A stretch of DNA of 64,000 nt from NCBI RefSeq assembly GCF_040954835.1, contig NC_090704.1, positions 44,148,979-44,212,978 of the forward strand, given 5' to 3'. Each line of letters opens with the position of its first letter. Position 1 is the stretch's first letter. The notes beneath the pieces are model-generated. The model had not been told where the DNA came from. It was given only the letters and a program-made list of their open reading frames with translations, and made no database searches. Positions 44,901-56,960 of this stretch are shown piece after piece. Made by a program: the position numbers and the translations under genes. Source of the stretch: Lepisosteus oculatus (lineage: Eukaryota; Chordata; Actinopteri; Semionotiformes; Lepisosteidae).

Positions 44901-47900
44901 GGCTGGTGTATTCCAAAAATTAGGGCTGTGCCCAGATTTCACACACTAGTCCTTTAAAATAAAACCCAGCAGGTTTTGAGTGAAGCCAGTTCTGACAGCT
45001 GAGATATCCATGTGGCACGTTATGCCTGCCAGTTTGTGTTCGGCACAATGTGGTGTGAGGGTGTTTGTTTTCCATCTCCTGGAAAGGAATGGGAATGTTA
45101 AGTTGTTCGAAAAACTCTCCCCCGGTTAACTCATGGCTTTCGGGAAGAGATCCTGGTCCTCCTCCCTGTGGGATTTCCCAGTCCGCTAACTGGCACGTCT
45201 TGTTTTTCAGCGGTAATGAATTAAAAATGTAATGAATTCAATCAAAGCGTCAATTGGGTAAATAAGGGCTGAGGCTGTATGAAAACTGGCAGGCACAGGG
45301 GTCCTCCGGGACTGGGGGTTAAAAAGCGCTGCTTTAGGGATATTGCTTGACGGCCGACACTTCCACACAGTCCACACCCTGAGGCAGCGTTGTCTGGCGA
45401 GGGTGGGCCAGGTGTGGTAAGGAATACGCTTCACAGCCGCTCAGCGCTGTGTGATCCCCTGTCAGTCCCTGGGCTGTTTCCCTTTTTTTGCACTTGTGTA
45501 GGCGCTTGCTTGCGTTGTTCTGTCCCTGCACTGAAGCTGTCACACAGCTAGAGCGTCAGGGGCGGTTGAAGGAGGGATGTCCTCCTGGTTTTCCTCAGAG
45601 CTGTGCATTAGCTATGACCGTAAGGGGAAGGGTTGCAGGAAAGAGAGCACAGGCTGTGCAGTCGTATCTTTCGGGGCATCTTAATCAGATGACAGGCCTG
45701 ACGAAGAGGAAGAGCAGGAGAAGCACAGAGACGCCAGAGCTCCCCTTTACCCCTGACTGGGTGTTTGCTCAGTTGGTGCCTGGCTGCGTTCTGCAAGCAA
45801 GTGGCCGTATGTTAGCTTTACCAGTTAGGCTGGATGCAGAGCTATCGTCTATCGTCTAGCTGTAGACACGGTTAATCTCTCCACAATCCCTACATTGCGT
45901 GCATGGTAATCATTTGGTTTTGCACATGCAGGTTTTTGGATAAAACAAATGACTGCCTCTAGGTTTCAACGGAACACTTAAGCTATTATATTAAGCCTGT
46001 GATGTCATGATATGCTGAAGCCTTTATTGTGTGTTTGCTCAAGGATTTGAGGATCTAAAACTGTACACATGAAAACCCGACTGAATTTACCATTCTTTTT
46101 TTTAGGCTTATTCTCGATTTGAATGATGCTTCAGCACCCCAGATTGAAAGATCTCTGCATCACAGTCGTAGTGGGGGTTTGGATACAGTGCAGCTGTTCC
46201 CCATCTCCAGGCTGCGCCTTCACGTATCTCTAGCTGAATCACTGAAATATGTCCCGGATTCCTGCATTTTCCCCTCCATCCGTTTTATAACTGTTTCATC
46301 CCATTCAGAGCCTATCCCAGCAAGGCGGGAGGCCCTCAAAGTCCTGCAGTTTTCTGAATCTCAAATTGAGCATGAGCAGGCACTAAAGATTATTTCTCTG
46401 TTTTCATTTTCTCTAAAAATAAACAACATTATTAAATGCAAAACAGATTACCTTTCTAGAAAGGGTTCAGCCTATACAGGGTCCAGGCAGGTGAGGTCTT
46501 TGTGTCTTTTTAAAAAAAAAGCTGAAGCCTGAAGATCTATTTAAGAGTAATTAATCACCTGTGTTTTTAGATTTATTGTCCCAAATGGCAATATTGTTGA
46601 CTACAACTGTGTCCCAGAGAATAAACTACTCACAGCCAATTTATACAGTAACTGTTAAATCTAACAGCATCATTTTACTATATATATAATAATAAAATAA
46701 ATTATGTGATGAGCTCGGGAGACTGAATTTAGTTTTAAAAAAAATGGAAAGGTCATTTTCTAAACTGAAAATCTCTGCCAATTTTTGCACGTGGGAAGTT
46801 GCTTCTAGGAAGTGAAAAAGGCTGTGGGGGCAACTTTTGGACTAGATGCAACATTTCCGTGGTGAAGCTGCAGTTTTTTTATCGCCTTAATATAGTAACC
46901 ATTTGGGTTTCTGTTTCAAAAGTGCAAAAGGTTATCTAAGCCACATTCCTTCAAGAAAAGGCAGCAGTTCGTGGACTGTGAACGAAGGGAGGACTTCAGC
47001 ACAGGTTGCAAAAATGACTGTTTCAGAGTTTGCTTTTTAATGACTAAATTACAGCCCCTGAAACTCATTTTTCGGTTTATTGCTTATGAGATGCCAGTGG
47101 CAAAACGAGCCCTATGGTTTCAGTTTCTGTGGCACATAGTCCACTGGGAGGAATGCCAAGGAGCCAGGTTAGAGAAAATGAAAACTGTGAACAGTGTAAC
47201 ACTTAGGGCTTGGAAGAGTTAGCCAATAACCTCATTGCAAGTGAGCAACCACAAACAACACAACATCGTTCCACATTCTTCTGTTAGTTTTTTTTTGCCT
47301 GCTTGTAATGGTGAGAATCATGGCAAAACAGTCCAAACACGGTTTCAAATACTTTATGAAAATTCTAGTCTGTACCACTGTACTGTCATTGAAGTACAGT
47401 TACAATCTGGAACATGTCATTTCTTAATTATGACACATTAGACTGCTGTGATCGCTGAATTTTGACTATTGGATAAACATCTTTGCTGTATTAAAACCTT
47501 ACAAATGCAAATTTTTCTCTTTGGTGTGATACCCTTGATAATTTCTGATTCAAATTAAAGTTCTGCCTGGTAGTTTTCACAGGAACTTTTTCAATATACA
47601 ATAACATGCAGATTAATTTGAAAGTGAAATTTGCACTCTAAATCTGTTTTTTTTGTAACCATTAAGCAATCTAAACTCATTACCTTCCTGTAACAGTGCG
47701 AAGATGCAGCAGAGTTTCCTTCTCTGGCATTGTCATGATTTGTTTTTTCATGTCGAAAACATTAGAATATGTACTTCGTCGAAAGCCGAAGTACAATCAG
47801 GCGAAATCAGACGCCTCTTGACTGCCAATATTTTGTTTTTTTTATTTAGTGAAAGACCTGCTTATCATTGTGACCATACAGTAGCCAAGTTACACCTGTA

Positions 47901-50900
47901 GTGTAACAGGAAAAATACAATTATAAGAAAGATCTTGAAAGATAACAGTTGTTTTACACTTCATTTTAAATCTTCACATAGTGTTGAGATTGTTTCTGAA
48001 ATGTCTGGGCCATTTCCCAATAATCTAAAATTCCTAATAGTCTAACAAATAGGTTTTTAATTGTTTGAATCCGAATACCAAAGTAAAAAGCATAATATCT
48101 ACCTGCTCTCCTCTTTTCCATTTCTGTGTCCTGTGGAAAACTGGTGAGGAGTCTCTCTAATCTCTAAAAATTAGGAGTAATTCTACAGAGAAGGGGAATC
48201 TGTAAGTTTTCTTTTTCAACAGCCTACAGTATATCCACTCGGAATTGGTTTAACGGGACCAGTTTAACAGCATCTCCCAGCTCTTCAGGTGCTGCTGCTG
48301 TAACACTTATGACCCAAATTTTTGTTTTTGTGATAGTCATATATTGTAGGAACTCTATCTTTGATAGAAAACTTGCTCTCATTTAAAATATAATTCAGAA
48401 ATATTTCCAAGCAGCAGGACTTAAAAGCCCCAACAGATATCTCTGCACCCATGTGGAATATTGGTTACAGGAGTGTCGATTGATTGTTTTATTTAAGGCG
48501 TGCACATATTGTTTTATTAGGAGCATGACAATATCAGATTTATATATTTTTCAAGGAAGGCAAGTGAGATACATTAATAAAATGAGTATTCATATTATTC
48601 ATACCCTCCAGGACTAGAGTTGGACAGCTCTGTTTGCAGGAGGACCGCAATTTCAGCGTCTGATTCTGTCACCACAGACTGTTCACCACAAACCAGAGCA
48701 ATGTGCCTCTTCACCATGGAGACTGTGCAGCCCCGACAACATGAAAATGTGTAAATAAGGATTAGAGGGGAAAGTAAACACTGTGCTTTCTCCCAGGAAC
48801 TTGCTACAGGTTCAGCAAAGAGCAGAACTGCGCTGAGACTTCAGGACGACCTTTAAACATGACTTGATTCTTCACGAGGAGCAAACTCCCAAGCTGTGTG
48901 GTGGAGTCAAATGCCAAAGCTCCGGGGAATTCATGATGGGTATCGACTGGGTTTTGGTATTGTTAAGGAACAAACAGCCTGCACCAGGCCACCTATAGCT
49001 GTCCCGTGCCTTCTGAGATATTGAAATGGATATCAGAAGCCCCAAATGTTACAACGTGAAAGGGAAATAATGTGAGCAGGAATTGGATTTGTGGTTCAGT
49101 GCTGCCTATTACACATTTAATTTTGAGGAAGTGAAATTAATCACAGGAACTTAAATGGCAGAGTGTAACAAATCTTAAACTGACAGCAAAATTTGCGACC
49201 TGAGTATTGTGGTGATTTAACGTGAACTAGACGCAACATGCTACCGTGGATCCTGAGAAAATATTTTCAATAATTAATCTTACTAAGTACTATGTTCTCC
49301 GTAATGTTTGGTTTACAAACAGAGGGCCTGCTTTCCGCAGAAGTAATGTTCATTTCAATCTCACACAAGCAAGGCCGCTTGGGCTGAACTGACATCGCGT
49401 GTCTCCGTTAACGTGATTTCTGTGGTTGGAGCCCGACTTGCGTCAAGGTAGAGCCAGACAGAAGTAAGCAAAACCAGGGGCAGAGATTGCAGTGACCCTG
49501 CAGAAACTGTAGTTTTAAATGAAGCAAATCATCTCTGATGACTGTTATTGAGTTCTGATATATGCAGATAAATCACTTGTACTGTAATTGCAGTTTCAGG
49601 GAAGATTGCTTTCCCGTCATTAGTCTTTCTGGAAACTTCTTTTGTACTGGTGCTTTTTTTTCCTGCTAGATTTATGTTACCATCTAGAAATCTGGGCAAA
49701 GAAACAAACTGCAATATCGGCAGTTTTCTGAATCCAGATTATGTAGGTGTGAGGAGTGTAGCTGATTACACTGAAATGCAGGGGCAGTGGGAGGGTTAGA
49801 AGGTGCTAACAAAATAAGAAATGTCCTGGCAGCCTCTCCCAACATCTCTTCAATACACAGTCTGGCAGAAACAACGTATTTGTTATTAACTTGACAGTTA
49901 ATAACTGAACTGTTCCAGCGGTGAGCAGGGTGTTCATTGGTACAAATTATTCTCTCTTTATGTATATATTTTTGGATGGATTTCTACCAAGCAAGCGATA
50001 AGAAACAAAAGTCACGCTCATGTTTTGTGACAAACTTAATATCTGGGCACTCATTGTAGCTGCAGTGGTGATGCAAAAACTACTTTGTAGCATGAATTCT
50101 ACATAGAATTTAGAATTGCCTGTCTTGTCACTCAACCTCGATAGTAGTGCTTTCATGGAAGAAAGTTTTTTTTTTTCCCACTTTTAGATTGGAGTTTATC
50201 AACTGAGCCAGTGCTCATCCATGGCAGACTGTCAGTGGTTTGTTTGCTATCTTGAAAAATGATGCCACAGATTGTGACTTGCTATTATCTGACTCCCATA
50301 TAAGTATTAAACATATTTTCTTGCATGCTCCTTTATCCCTTTATGAGTAACTAACGGTGTTCGACACCACTAGTGGAATTATTCTGTCAAGATGAGTTAA
50401 AAGGTGTCTTGTAGCCTTTATGTTCGGTCATATTGTTTTCAGGAGGATTAGTTAATGAATTGCTCGGTGAACCATTGTGCTGCATCTTCTGTGTCGTGTG
50501 CAGGGATTCTTTTTTTTGTGGAATGCAGCACCTTGTTTTATTTTACAAGACATTTTCATTAGCTCTCCTACCCACAAGTGGTGATTTTAATCAAAGTATG
50601 GGAAAAAATACTGTATACACGAACCAAGTGTCTCCTTCACCTCTGCTACCTTGACTCTGTCTATTCCACGTCCTAAAAAAACTGTAAATGCCTCAGTAAG
50701 CCCCTCTCTCTTGCCCACCTTTGACTCTCTAGATCCCTCCTTCACCTCCTCTCCACCCTTTAGCCCCCTGGGTTCCCTTCTCTCTCTGTGTGGGGGACCT
50801 GACTTCCCTGACCTGCAGCAAGGGGGCTGGGCCCTAGCCCAGTGGCTTTCAGCTGCTTTCTGAAGCCAATAAACATTCCCACACGGATTTTCTCATCGGG

Positions 50901-53900
50901 CGAGGTTGTTCCTGAACCGAGCTGCCTAGTTGAGGCTTGTTTCTGCTCTCCAGCTTGGTAGCTCTGCCTGCTCTGCCACTGTGTGAATCGAAGGTCAGCC
51001 ATCAAGCCTGGAGCAGTGTCTTGAGAGCATTCTGTTCATTAGCCAAAAACTATTCGTTCATATCTGCGAAAGCTTACATTTGTTTCACTAGTTTAATGAC
51101 AGTGCTTGTTTGATACAATGACTCTGTGTTTGTTAAAATTACAAGCACTGTGTCGCCCATGCTGTATATTGGAAAGTGACTAATAGTGGCTTTCAAAGAC
51201 AAAATTCTTGTTGGTTTTTGAATAACCTTGGTCAGACCTGAGGAACCAGGGAGGTTCTCTCAATTAGAGCATCTCGCGCTGGGGGCAATATGTTCCGGTG
51301 CCTGACGATGTCATAATTAAGGTAATTAACTGCTTAATTAATTGAAGTGGCCAGCATGATCCAGTAACCCAGTAACTGTTCCTGGCGCCTTTTATTCCCC
51401 AGCTATGTCAGAGGAGCGGAAACACAAGTCCGCGTGAAGACGAGAGACGAGTGTTTCCTCTCCGCAGGGAGGTGAACGCCGAAGAGAAAGATCAGATCTA
51501 GCGCTGGTGTGCTGATGGATGTGTCGCACTAGCTCACTTTTTTTTTTTCCTCCTGCAGGTCATTTTTGAGCGGCATGCGGCAAGTTCTGTCTCGTGTCAG
51601 AATTCGTGGGATGATGTTATGAGCTCGCCCAGTTTTCCGTAGAGACAGTCCACTCAGGGAAGTGGCAAAGGTCAGAACAAGAGGTTTCTGTAGAAGGGAG
51701 ACGCAGACTCCAGATTCCAGTGAATATAGTGCTTCCAAAGCAGCTCAGAGTGGCCTTCTCCAAACTGCCCAGGCTAGTCCTTCACTACCTCCCTGCTGTA
51801 AATACGATCTTAAAAGTTTTGTTTTTAGTGTTGTTAATAATTGTTATATCGGCTTTTGACTATACTTGCTTCTTATTTTGACAGGGTAATAGGCACAGCT
51901 CTTGATATGTTTTGCAGTCAATTACTCTCATTTACGGCATGGAGCACATTTCATCCCGAGGGATACAAAAGCACTTTGCACTTAGGAGGGGACCTACTGA
52001 ACTTTATCCACTACTGCCATGCAGCTTCCATCTGGGTGACGGAGAGTAACCATTCTGCAACAGCAGCCCCAGGCCAGGTAGAGAAGGGAGACATTGCCAG
52101 TTAGGGGATACTATAGGGAGGCCAGATTCTACAAACAGTTGAATTTGGCCTGGTTTCTGCAGACAGCACAATATTAATGCCTGTATGGCAGGATCTCGAA
52201 TTTTGAATTAGCCCGGATCTCATCTGGAGGACACCTCCTGCTCAGTGTGTCCTGTCACCATGCTGGTCCAGAAGAAAGACGGATACCTACTGGAAATCAG
52301 TAACCAAGTAATCAGTCTCGCAACCAAGTACTCACTTCCTTTTACTGTCCCAGATGGGAAATTGGCTTTACCGCAAAAGACATAACACAACACACAATAG
52401 AGTTAACACAACACGAGTCCATTAACAAACATGTATGCTGATAAAGAAAAAAAATATTAAGTAAAATGTAAAATCAGTTGACCAAATTAAGCGGGTTAAT
52501 AGCTGTGGGAATAAAAGATAACCTAGTTCTGTTACATTTGAAACTAGGTGGTCTAAATGGAAGGAGCTCAAACTCATTGTGCAAGGGGTGGTTATGGCAG
52601 TCAGTGAGTATATTGGCCTATTGCACTTTTTGTTTGACGTAGTTGGTCCGAAAGCAGTAGCTGTTGTGCCCCAGTAATTGTGGTGCCTACGTTCTCAGTC
52701 CTGCTCAGTCTGTTTTTGTTGTGTGTGCTACCAAACCAGGTTACCGCAGTGACCAGCCCGACTTGCTTAGCCTCTGAGATCTGTTAAGATCAGACTAGAA
52801 GGTGGTAGTGCTTTTGTCATTTCCTGAAGAAGTCATTCAGTCAGATGTGTCGACACACCCTGGTGTGTTGAATGAAAGAGTACAGAGATATGGAACAAGA
52901 GATAATGCAGGATGTCGCCTTAAACCGAGCAGTTTCTGTGCTTCAAGGAGCTGCACCCTAGATCTTGCTCTGTTGGGCTTAGGGTCTGGCGATACCGATT
53001 CTGTGTTGGGTTACATTTTAGATTCAGGTCCAATACAGGGGGTGAGGGATTGTTTAGTACTAGGAGTGCATTAAAGCTTCAGAAAAAAAATTGAGACCAC
53101 TTTAAAAAAACATGTGCATCACATTTTATTGACACTCTGTGGATTAAAGCCAGCCCTTCTAGGTTAGGATGAAATATGCACAAAACAAAGCTGGCAGGTC
53201 ATTCCTGTTTGGGCACATTTTTGCACGTCCAAGTGAATCAGTGCTATACTGAGTTAAGCCTTATGGATAGCATCACATTTTCTTTACTCAAGCAATCTCC
53301 CTGTAATGGCCCTGTAATGCTGTTTTTAAGTCTTTAAAATTTTATAAAACATTCCGTTCACTACATGTGTGATCTAATATAAAAAGGAAGCACTTCACAA
53401 AAATGCTGTTTGAACCCTACTCCCATATCTTAAATCTATACTTCTGATTATTGGCACTCTGAAATGACTTTGATGACCCTTAGTATAGAACAAGTTCAGC
53501 ATGGGTTTATTCCATTCTGAAAAGTATAGTATAGAATGTGTTCCAACCCACTAGAGAGTAAAAATCCTCCTGTGTAAAGAGAATCGTAGCTGCAACAGTA
53601 TTTCCCCTCCTGATATTTACTCTTAGGTTTTGGGCATGGAAATGTTTGCTCGCCTTCTGCATCAAGAATTAATGGCTGGGGTGGCTCTTTCTTACAGAGG
53701 CGTTTACATGATCGTGTGAATGCTGATTGTTGGATTATAATACAGCCGAGTTCCAGGGGCCTTGGTGAGCAACTAGATCAGGGGTTCGAGTCTGGATCTG
53801 GGCACAGGCCAACCAGGAAGAGGCTGACCACCGCTGTGGGGAGGGGAGGGAGGGATAGTTGGGCAGGGCTCTCTGTCACACAGCGCCCCCTGCAGGCTCA

Positions 53901-54303
53901 TGCTGCTATCAGAGAGGGTGAAACCCCTCCTCTGGTCAGCCCTGAACAACTGGCAAGAGACATGGAAAAACACAGCTGGCTATTTCCAATCCCGTGGGTT
54001 GAGCAAAACATGAAAATCCCAGATTAGAAAGTTTTTTTTAATAAAAAGTTCAATTCTGTTATTCCTGCTGTGATTCTGCCACTTTCCCTCTTACCTGCTG
54101 TACTTGAATGAGTAACCATGTATGCTAACCATCGTTTCCGACGATTCCTTCCCCAGAACACTGTCTCGAGGTACGGCTGCCAGTTCCGAGGAAACTCCCA
54201 GCACGACGCGCTGGAATTCCTGCTCTGGCTGCTGGACCGAGTCCATGAGGACGTCAACTCCTCTCCCAACAGCAACGGCGGCAAGACCAAAGCTACTGGG
54301 AAG
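37549..54303 (+). CDS. usp43: Ubiquitin carboxyl-terminal hydrolase 43 (partial: coding exons 1-2)
   Basis: Cysteine-type deubiquitinase of the USP (C19) family. Exons 37549-38172 and 54157-54303 join in frame, giving the first 257 residues. The N-terminus is strongly basic (KAPKRKEKRRKPGKLFRRKS at about 16-35), longer and more Lys-rich than human's. The Cys box GLKNHGNTCFMNAVVQCLSN is identical to human USP43, with catalytic Cys134 at 37948-37950. Matches follow in EVTEQLASLVRALWT, EYTPQLSVEFK and NSQHDALEFLLWLLDRVHED. The zinc-finger CPxC region, the His box and the long C-terminus are not in the window. ATG at 37549 (GAGAATGG) is the first in the frame, preceded by near-cognate codons only. 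The 16-kb intron 1 and an intron 2 of at least 9.7 kb are unusually long for this window. Confidence 0.95.
39113..39129. repeat. (CA)n microsatellite
   Basis: Short run of about seven CA units. Confidence 0.7.
39511..39790 (+). repeat. Decayed tRNA-derived SINE
   Basis: TGGGTCAATTCCAG, then TGTGTGGAGTTTGCATGTTC, TTCCTCCCGTCTTCC, AATGACATGCTGG and GGGACAGGCTCCAGGC, in the block order of the common fish SINE. Relative of the copy at 18165-18400. Confidence 0.65.
41300..41560. promoter_or_regulatory. Candidate conserved non-coding block
   Basis: Non-repetitive, with two homeodomain-like TAATTA and GTAATTAG cores near 41477-41515. Both strands are open across it by chance or constraint. Conservation untested. 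Confidence 0.2.
43620..44620. promoter_or_regulatory. GC-richer candidate regulatory block in usp43 intron 1
   Basis: About 1 kb with raised GC and CpG (a GGCGCGCGCGG run near 43731) inside AT-rich intron. No repeat or coding family recognised. It could be an alternative promoter or enhancer. Confidence 0.25.
45210..45340 (-). repeat. Old interspersed repeat fragment
   Basis: Minus strand reads TTTTTAACCCCCAGTCCCGG, AGGACCCCTGTGCCTGCCAG, TTTTCATACAG and ACCCAATTGA, the same block order as 1999-2100. Confidence 0.45.
51230..51440. promoter_or_regulatory. Homeodomain-site-rich candidate block
   Basis: Three AATTAA-type cores within 33 bp at 51313-51345, set in non-repetitive sequence. Conservation untested. 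Confidence 0.25.
53745..53950 (+). repeat. tRNA-derived SINE-like fragment
   Basis: GGGGTTCGAGTCTGG resembles a B-box, about 35 nt after GGCCTTGGTGAGC. Further on, ACAGCGCCCCCTGCAGGC is typical of fish repeats. Confidence 0.4.
54157..54303 (+). CDS. usp43: usp43 coding exon 2 (QQD-type box)
   Basis: 147 nt, 49 codons, NTVSRYGCQFRGNSQHD to GGKTKATGK. Acceptor CTTCCCCAG, donor GTAAGA. Human has YGSQFQGNSQHDALEF here. Confidence 0.95.
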
Positions 54304-56799
54304 GTAAGAGAGTCCCTGGTTCCTAGAAGACCACCTAGTGACAGAGAGCAGGCTGTCACCATGAACACGGGCACCCGTATCTGTTCTGCAGTAGCTTAGC
54401 CTCTTTCAGGAATGTATGGGAGTGCACAAGATGCCCAGATGTAGCCCGCTGGGACAGCTTAGTGCATGAGAAAGAGAAAGCTTGACACGTATGAGCTGAA
54501 AGCTGCTTCTCCCATCCTCGCCCAGTGACTAAGGACTGCTGGTTTGTTTAACAGGCAGACACCATTCCTGCATTGCCAGATAAATAATTCAGCTTCTGTG
54601 CTACTTTTACAAAAAAAAACTGCAGCGCTGTAGTCCACAGCCGCCTAAGCGCAGACAATGCATCCTCTGCCAGTGTGCAAGTATGCGCGAGCATGTCTCC
54701 TTACAGTGCGAATTCCATAGAATGCTTTCACAAAGCCTGGAGGGATACAGTTGGGCTGTATGCATGCCGAAAGGCTGGGTGGCAACAAAATCAAATCGCG
54801 GAGCGCTCTGGAGAGTGCCATGCCGAGGAATTGTAGTAGGGGGATTGTTCTCAATTAAAATGCCGTGCCTTCCATGGGGGCCTGCTGATTTCTCTTTGCA
54901 ACTGGCTGGCCAGCTGCGATTGTGCCCTCCTGGCTGTTTTATCTCGGCTGTGAGAGGCGGAAATGCTGGCGCCCACACTCCAGGGACTCACACATCTTCA
55001 GGATTAGGTTTCTTCCAGGCTGGGCAGGCTAAGAACTGCTGATACCAACATTCTGGATGGTGACGACCCTTAAGATCTTTTAAATATATTGCCGATGGAA
55101 TAAAGAATAAAATGATGTAATTGGATGATGTTTTCCTTGCATTTTGGTGCTGTGAAACACCTAAATAGTTTCCGTAAAGCTGTTAGGGAATTTATAAGCA
55201 CACAAATAGAACTTAGAGCTGTTTATTCTTTATTAAAATGTTGTTGTTTTACTCCTTTTTTCAGCATGGAATGTGATGCAATAACCTCCTTTCAAAGAGC
55301 AAATCTTGGTTTTTCTTAAAGCTTCCCTGCAGGACCTTACCTGTAACTTCAAAAAACCTTGCATTGATTTTGAAAAATGCAAAAGCTTAAGCATTTTGAA
55401 ATCTCAAAGCAAAAGCAGAACTATTTAGAAATTAGACCAACTGGAAAGCTGCACCAACTTCAAACACTGGGCCGTTGCCTGTGCTGAATACTGTGGAGTT
55501 TTTCAAACACGCAGTGAAAGAATAATATTTGCCTTGTGAGAAAAGATGGCAAGCCACTTAGAAAAAGCCTTATTAGATCTGAAACAAGTGAGTGTAAATG
55601 AAAATAAAAACTGTGTGTGCCCCTTTCTTGTTACTTGGTTGGGTGCCTTAATGAACCAGATGAAATCCTATGCTGTGTACTGAATAGAATAATGAGGGGC
55701 TGTATTTTGCTTGATGAACACAGGTCTCTTTAGATGGTCTTCCTTCAATACCTGAATAGGAAACTCTTTCTCAGAGGAGGTCGTGCTGCTTTCCATTGCC
55801 TGGCCTGCATTCACAGCTCTTTCTGAGACCAGGTCCCACTGTGTGGAACATTCATGCTTGTTTCCCAAACCAATCAAGGGTTTCAGTTTTCTAAAGGAAG
55901 TGATTTTTTTGCTTGTTTGTGGCCAAAGCTAGCATTCTCTGCCCTGGCTAATATTCTGTGTTCAGATGCAGGGACTGATTTTTTGAACAATTAATCCCCC
56001 TTTACCTCCCTGCCCCTACCTTGAGATGGCTAATTCTACAGTTTTGTAGGAAGTTCGAATGAGGTCATAGAAGAATGGACCATTTTCAGTTGTATTCTTC
56101 CTATCTTGCTCTTTTGATTGCTAGTGACTAATTGATTGCAGATTCTCATTTAGGCACTTCTCTAAAGCACATTGGAGTGACAGCTTCAACAATCAGCCAA
56201 GGCACTTAGTTTCAGATGCCAGGACTCTCTGAATAAAGAAATGCCTTCTATTTCCAGCCTTAAAAGCGTCGACCTCTTAATTTACACTTGTGACCTAGAC
56301 TTTGTGCTTTAATGCGGATCTGGAAGTGATCTCTGTGATCAAACTGATGTTAGGACATGTTGTAGGTGTGTCTGCATGCTCTTTCGGAATCCAGATTGCA
56401 AAGTTGCATGTTCACACCAGTCTGTACTCATCAGAGTTAAAGATCCCTTCAGGTTTGGTAAGGTGGCAGCTTCTTCTCCTGTAAAATAAACTCCCATTCT
56501 TGAGATGATTGTAGAGCAATTTTCCTTCCATAAAAAGGCTTTCAACTGTACAGGAAAAATTCCAGAAGTAGCCATTGCCTACTTGGTGGAAACAGTTAAG
56601 AATACAAAGAATGAATTTCCGTTAGAACTTTGTAGACCGACAAGCAAAGGGTGAAATAATCTTTTTTTACCACGAGAGGAGGTGACAGCAAACCGAAACC
56701 CGATGACATTAAAGATCAATTGTGCTTTCTGAAAGAGGCCGTGTGTAAACCCTGGTATTGTTCTCTCTGAATTCAGGTGGTGAATTACATTCTCACTCC

Positions 56800-56960
56800 T
56801 CCCCCTGGTTTGTTGCCTAGTGGGGCTCCTGGTGCAGTATGGGTACTGTGCGTTACCCATGTGGTACTTCTGACAAGGATGAAGTGGGACCTTCTATGTG
56901 TAAAGAGGTTTGAGATCCTTAGGGATGAAAAGCACTTTATAAGTCTAAGGAATTATTATA
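56800..56960 (+). repeat. Repeat with L2-like 3' tail
   Basis: GTAAAGAGGTTTGAGATCC, AGGGATGAAAAGCACTTTAT and TAAGGAATTATTATAATAG. This is a close form of the L2-like 3' end that ends in an ATT run. Confidence 0.55.

Larger units (their letters stand above)
38173..54156 (+). other. usp43 intron 1 (16 kb)
   Basis: No coding exon seen. Contents: a short (CA)n at 39113-39129, an old SINE at 39511-39790, candidate conserved blocks at 41300-41560, 43620-44620 and 51230-51440, a repeat at 45210-45340, and a SINE-like fragment at 53745-53950. The rest shows nothing I can name. Confidence 0.55.

Noticed and set aside
45488-45859. 123-codon open frame on the plus strand
   Set aside because: No ATG at the start and no family resemblance.
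46119-46532. 137-codon open frame on the plus strand
   Set aside because: Follows an acceptor-like TTTTTTAGG but matches nothing in USP43 and leaves the frame before any shared domain.
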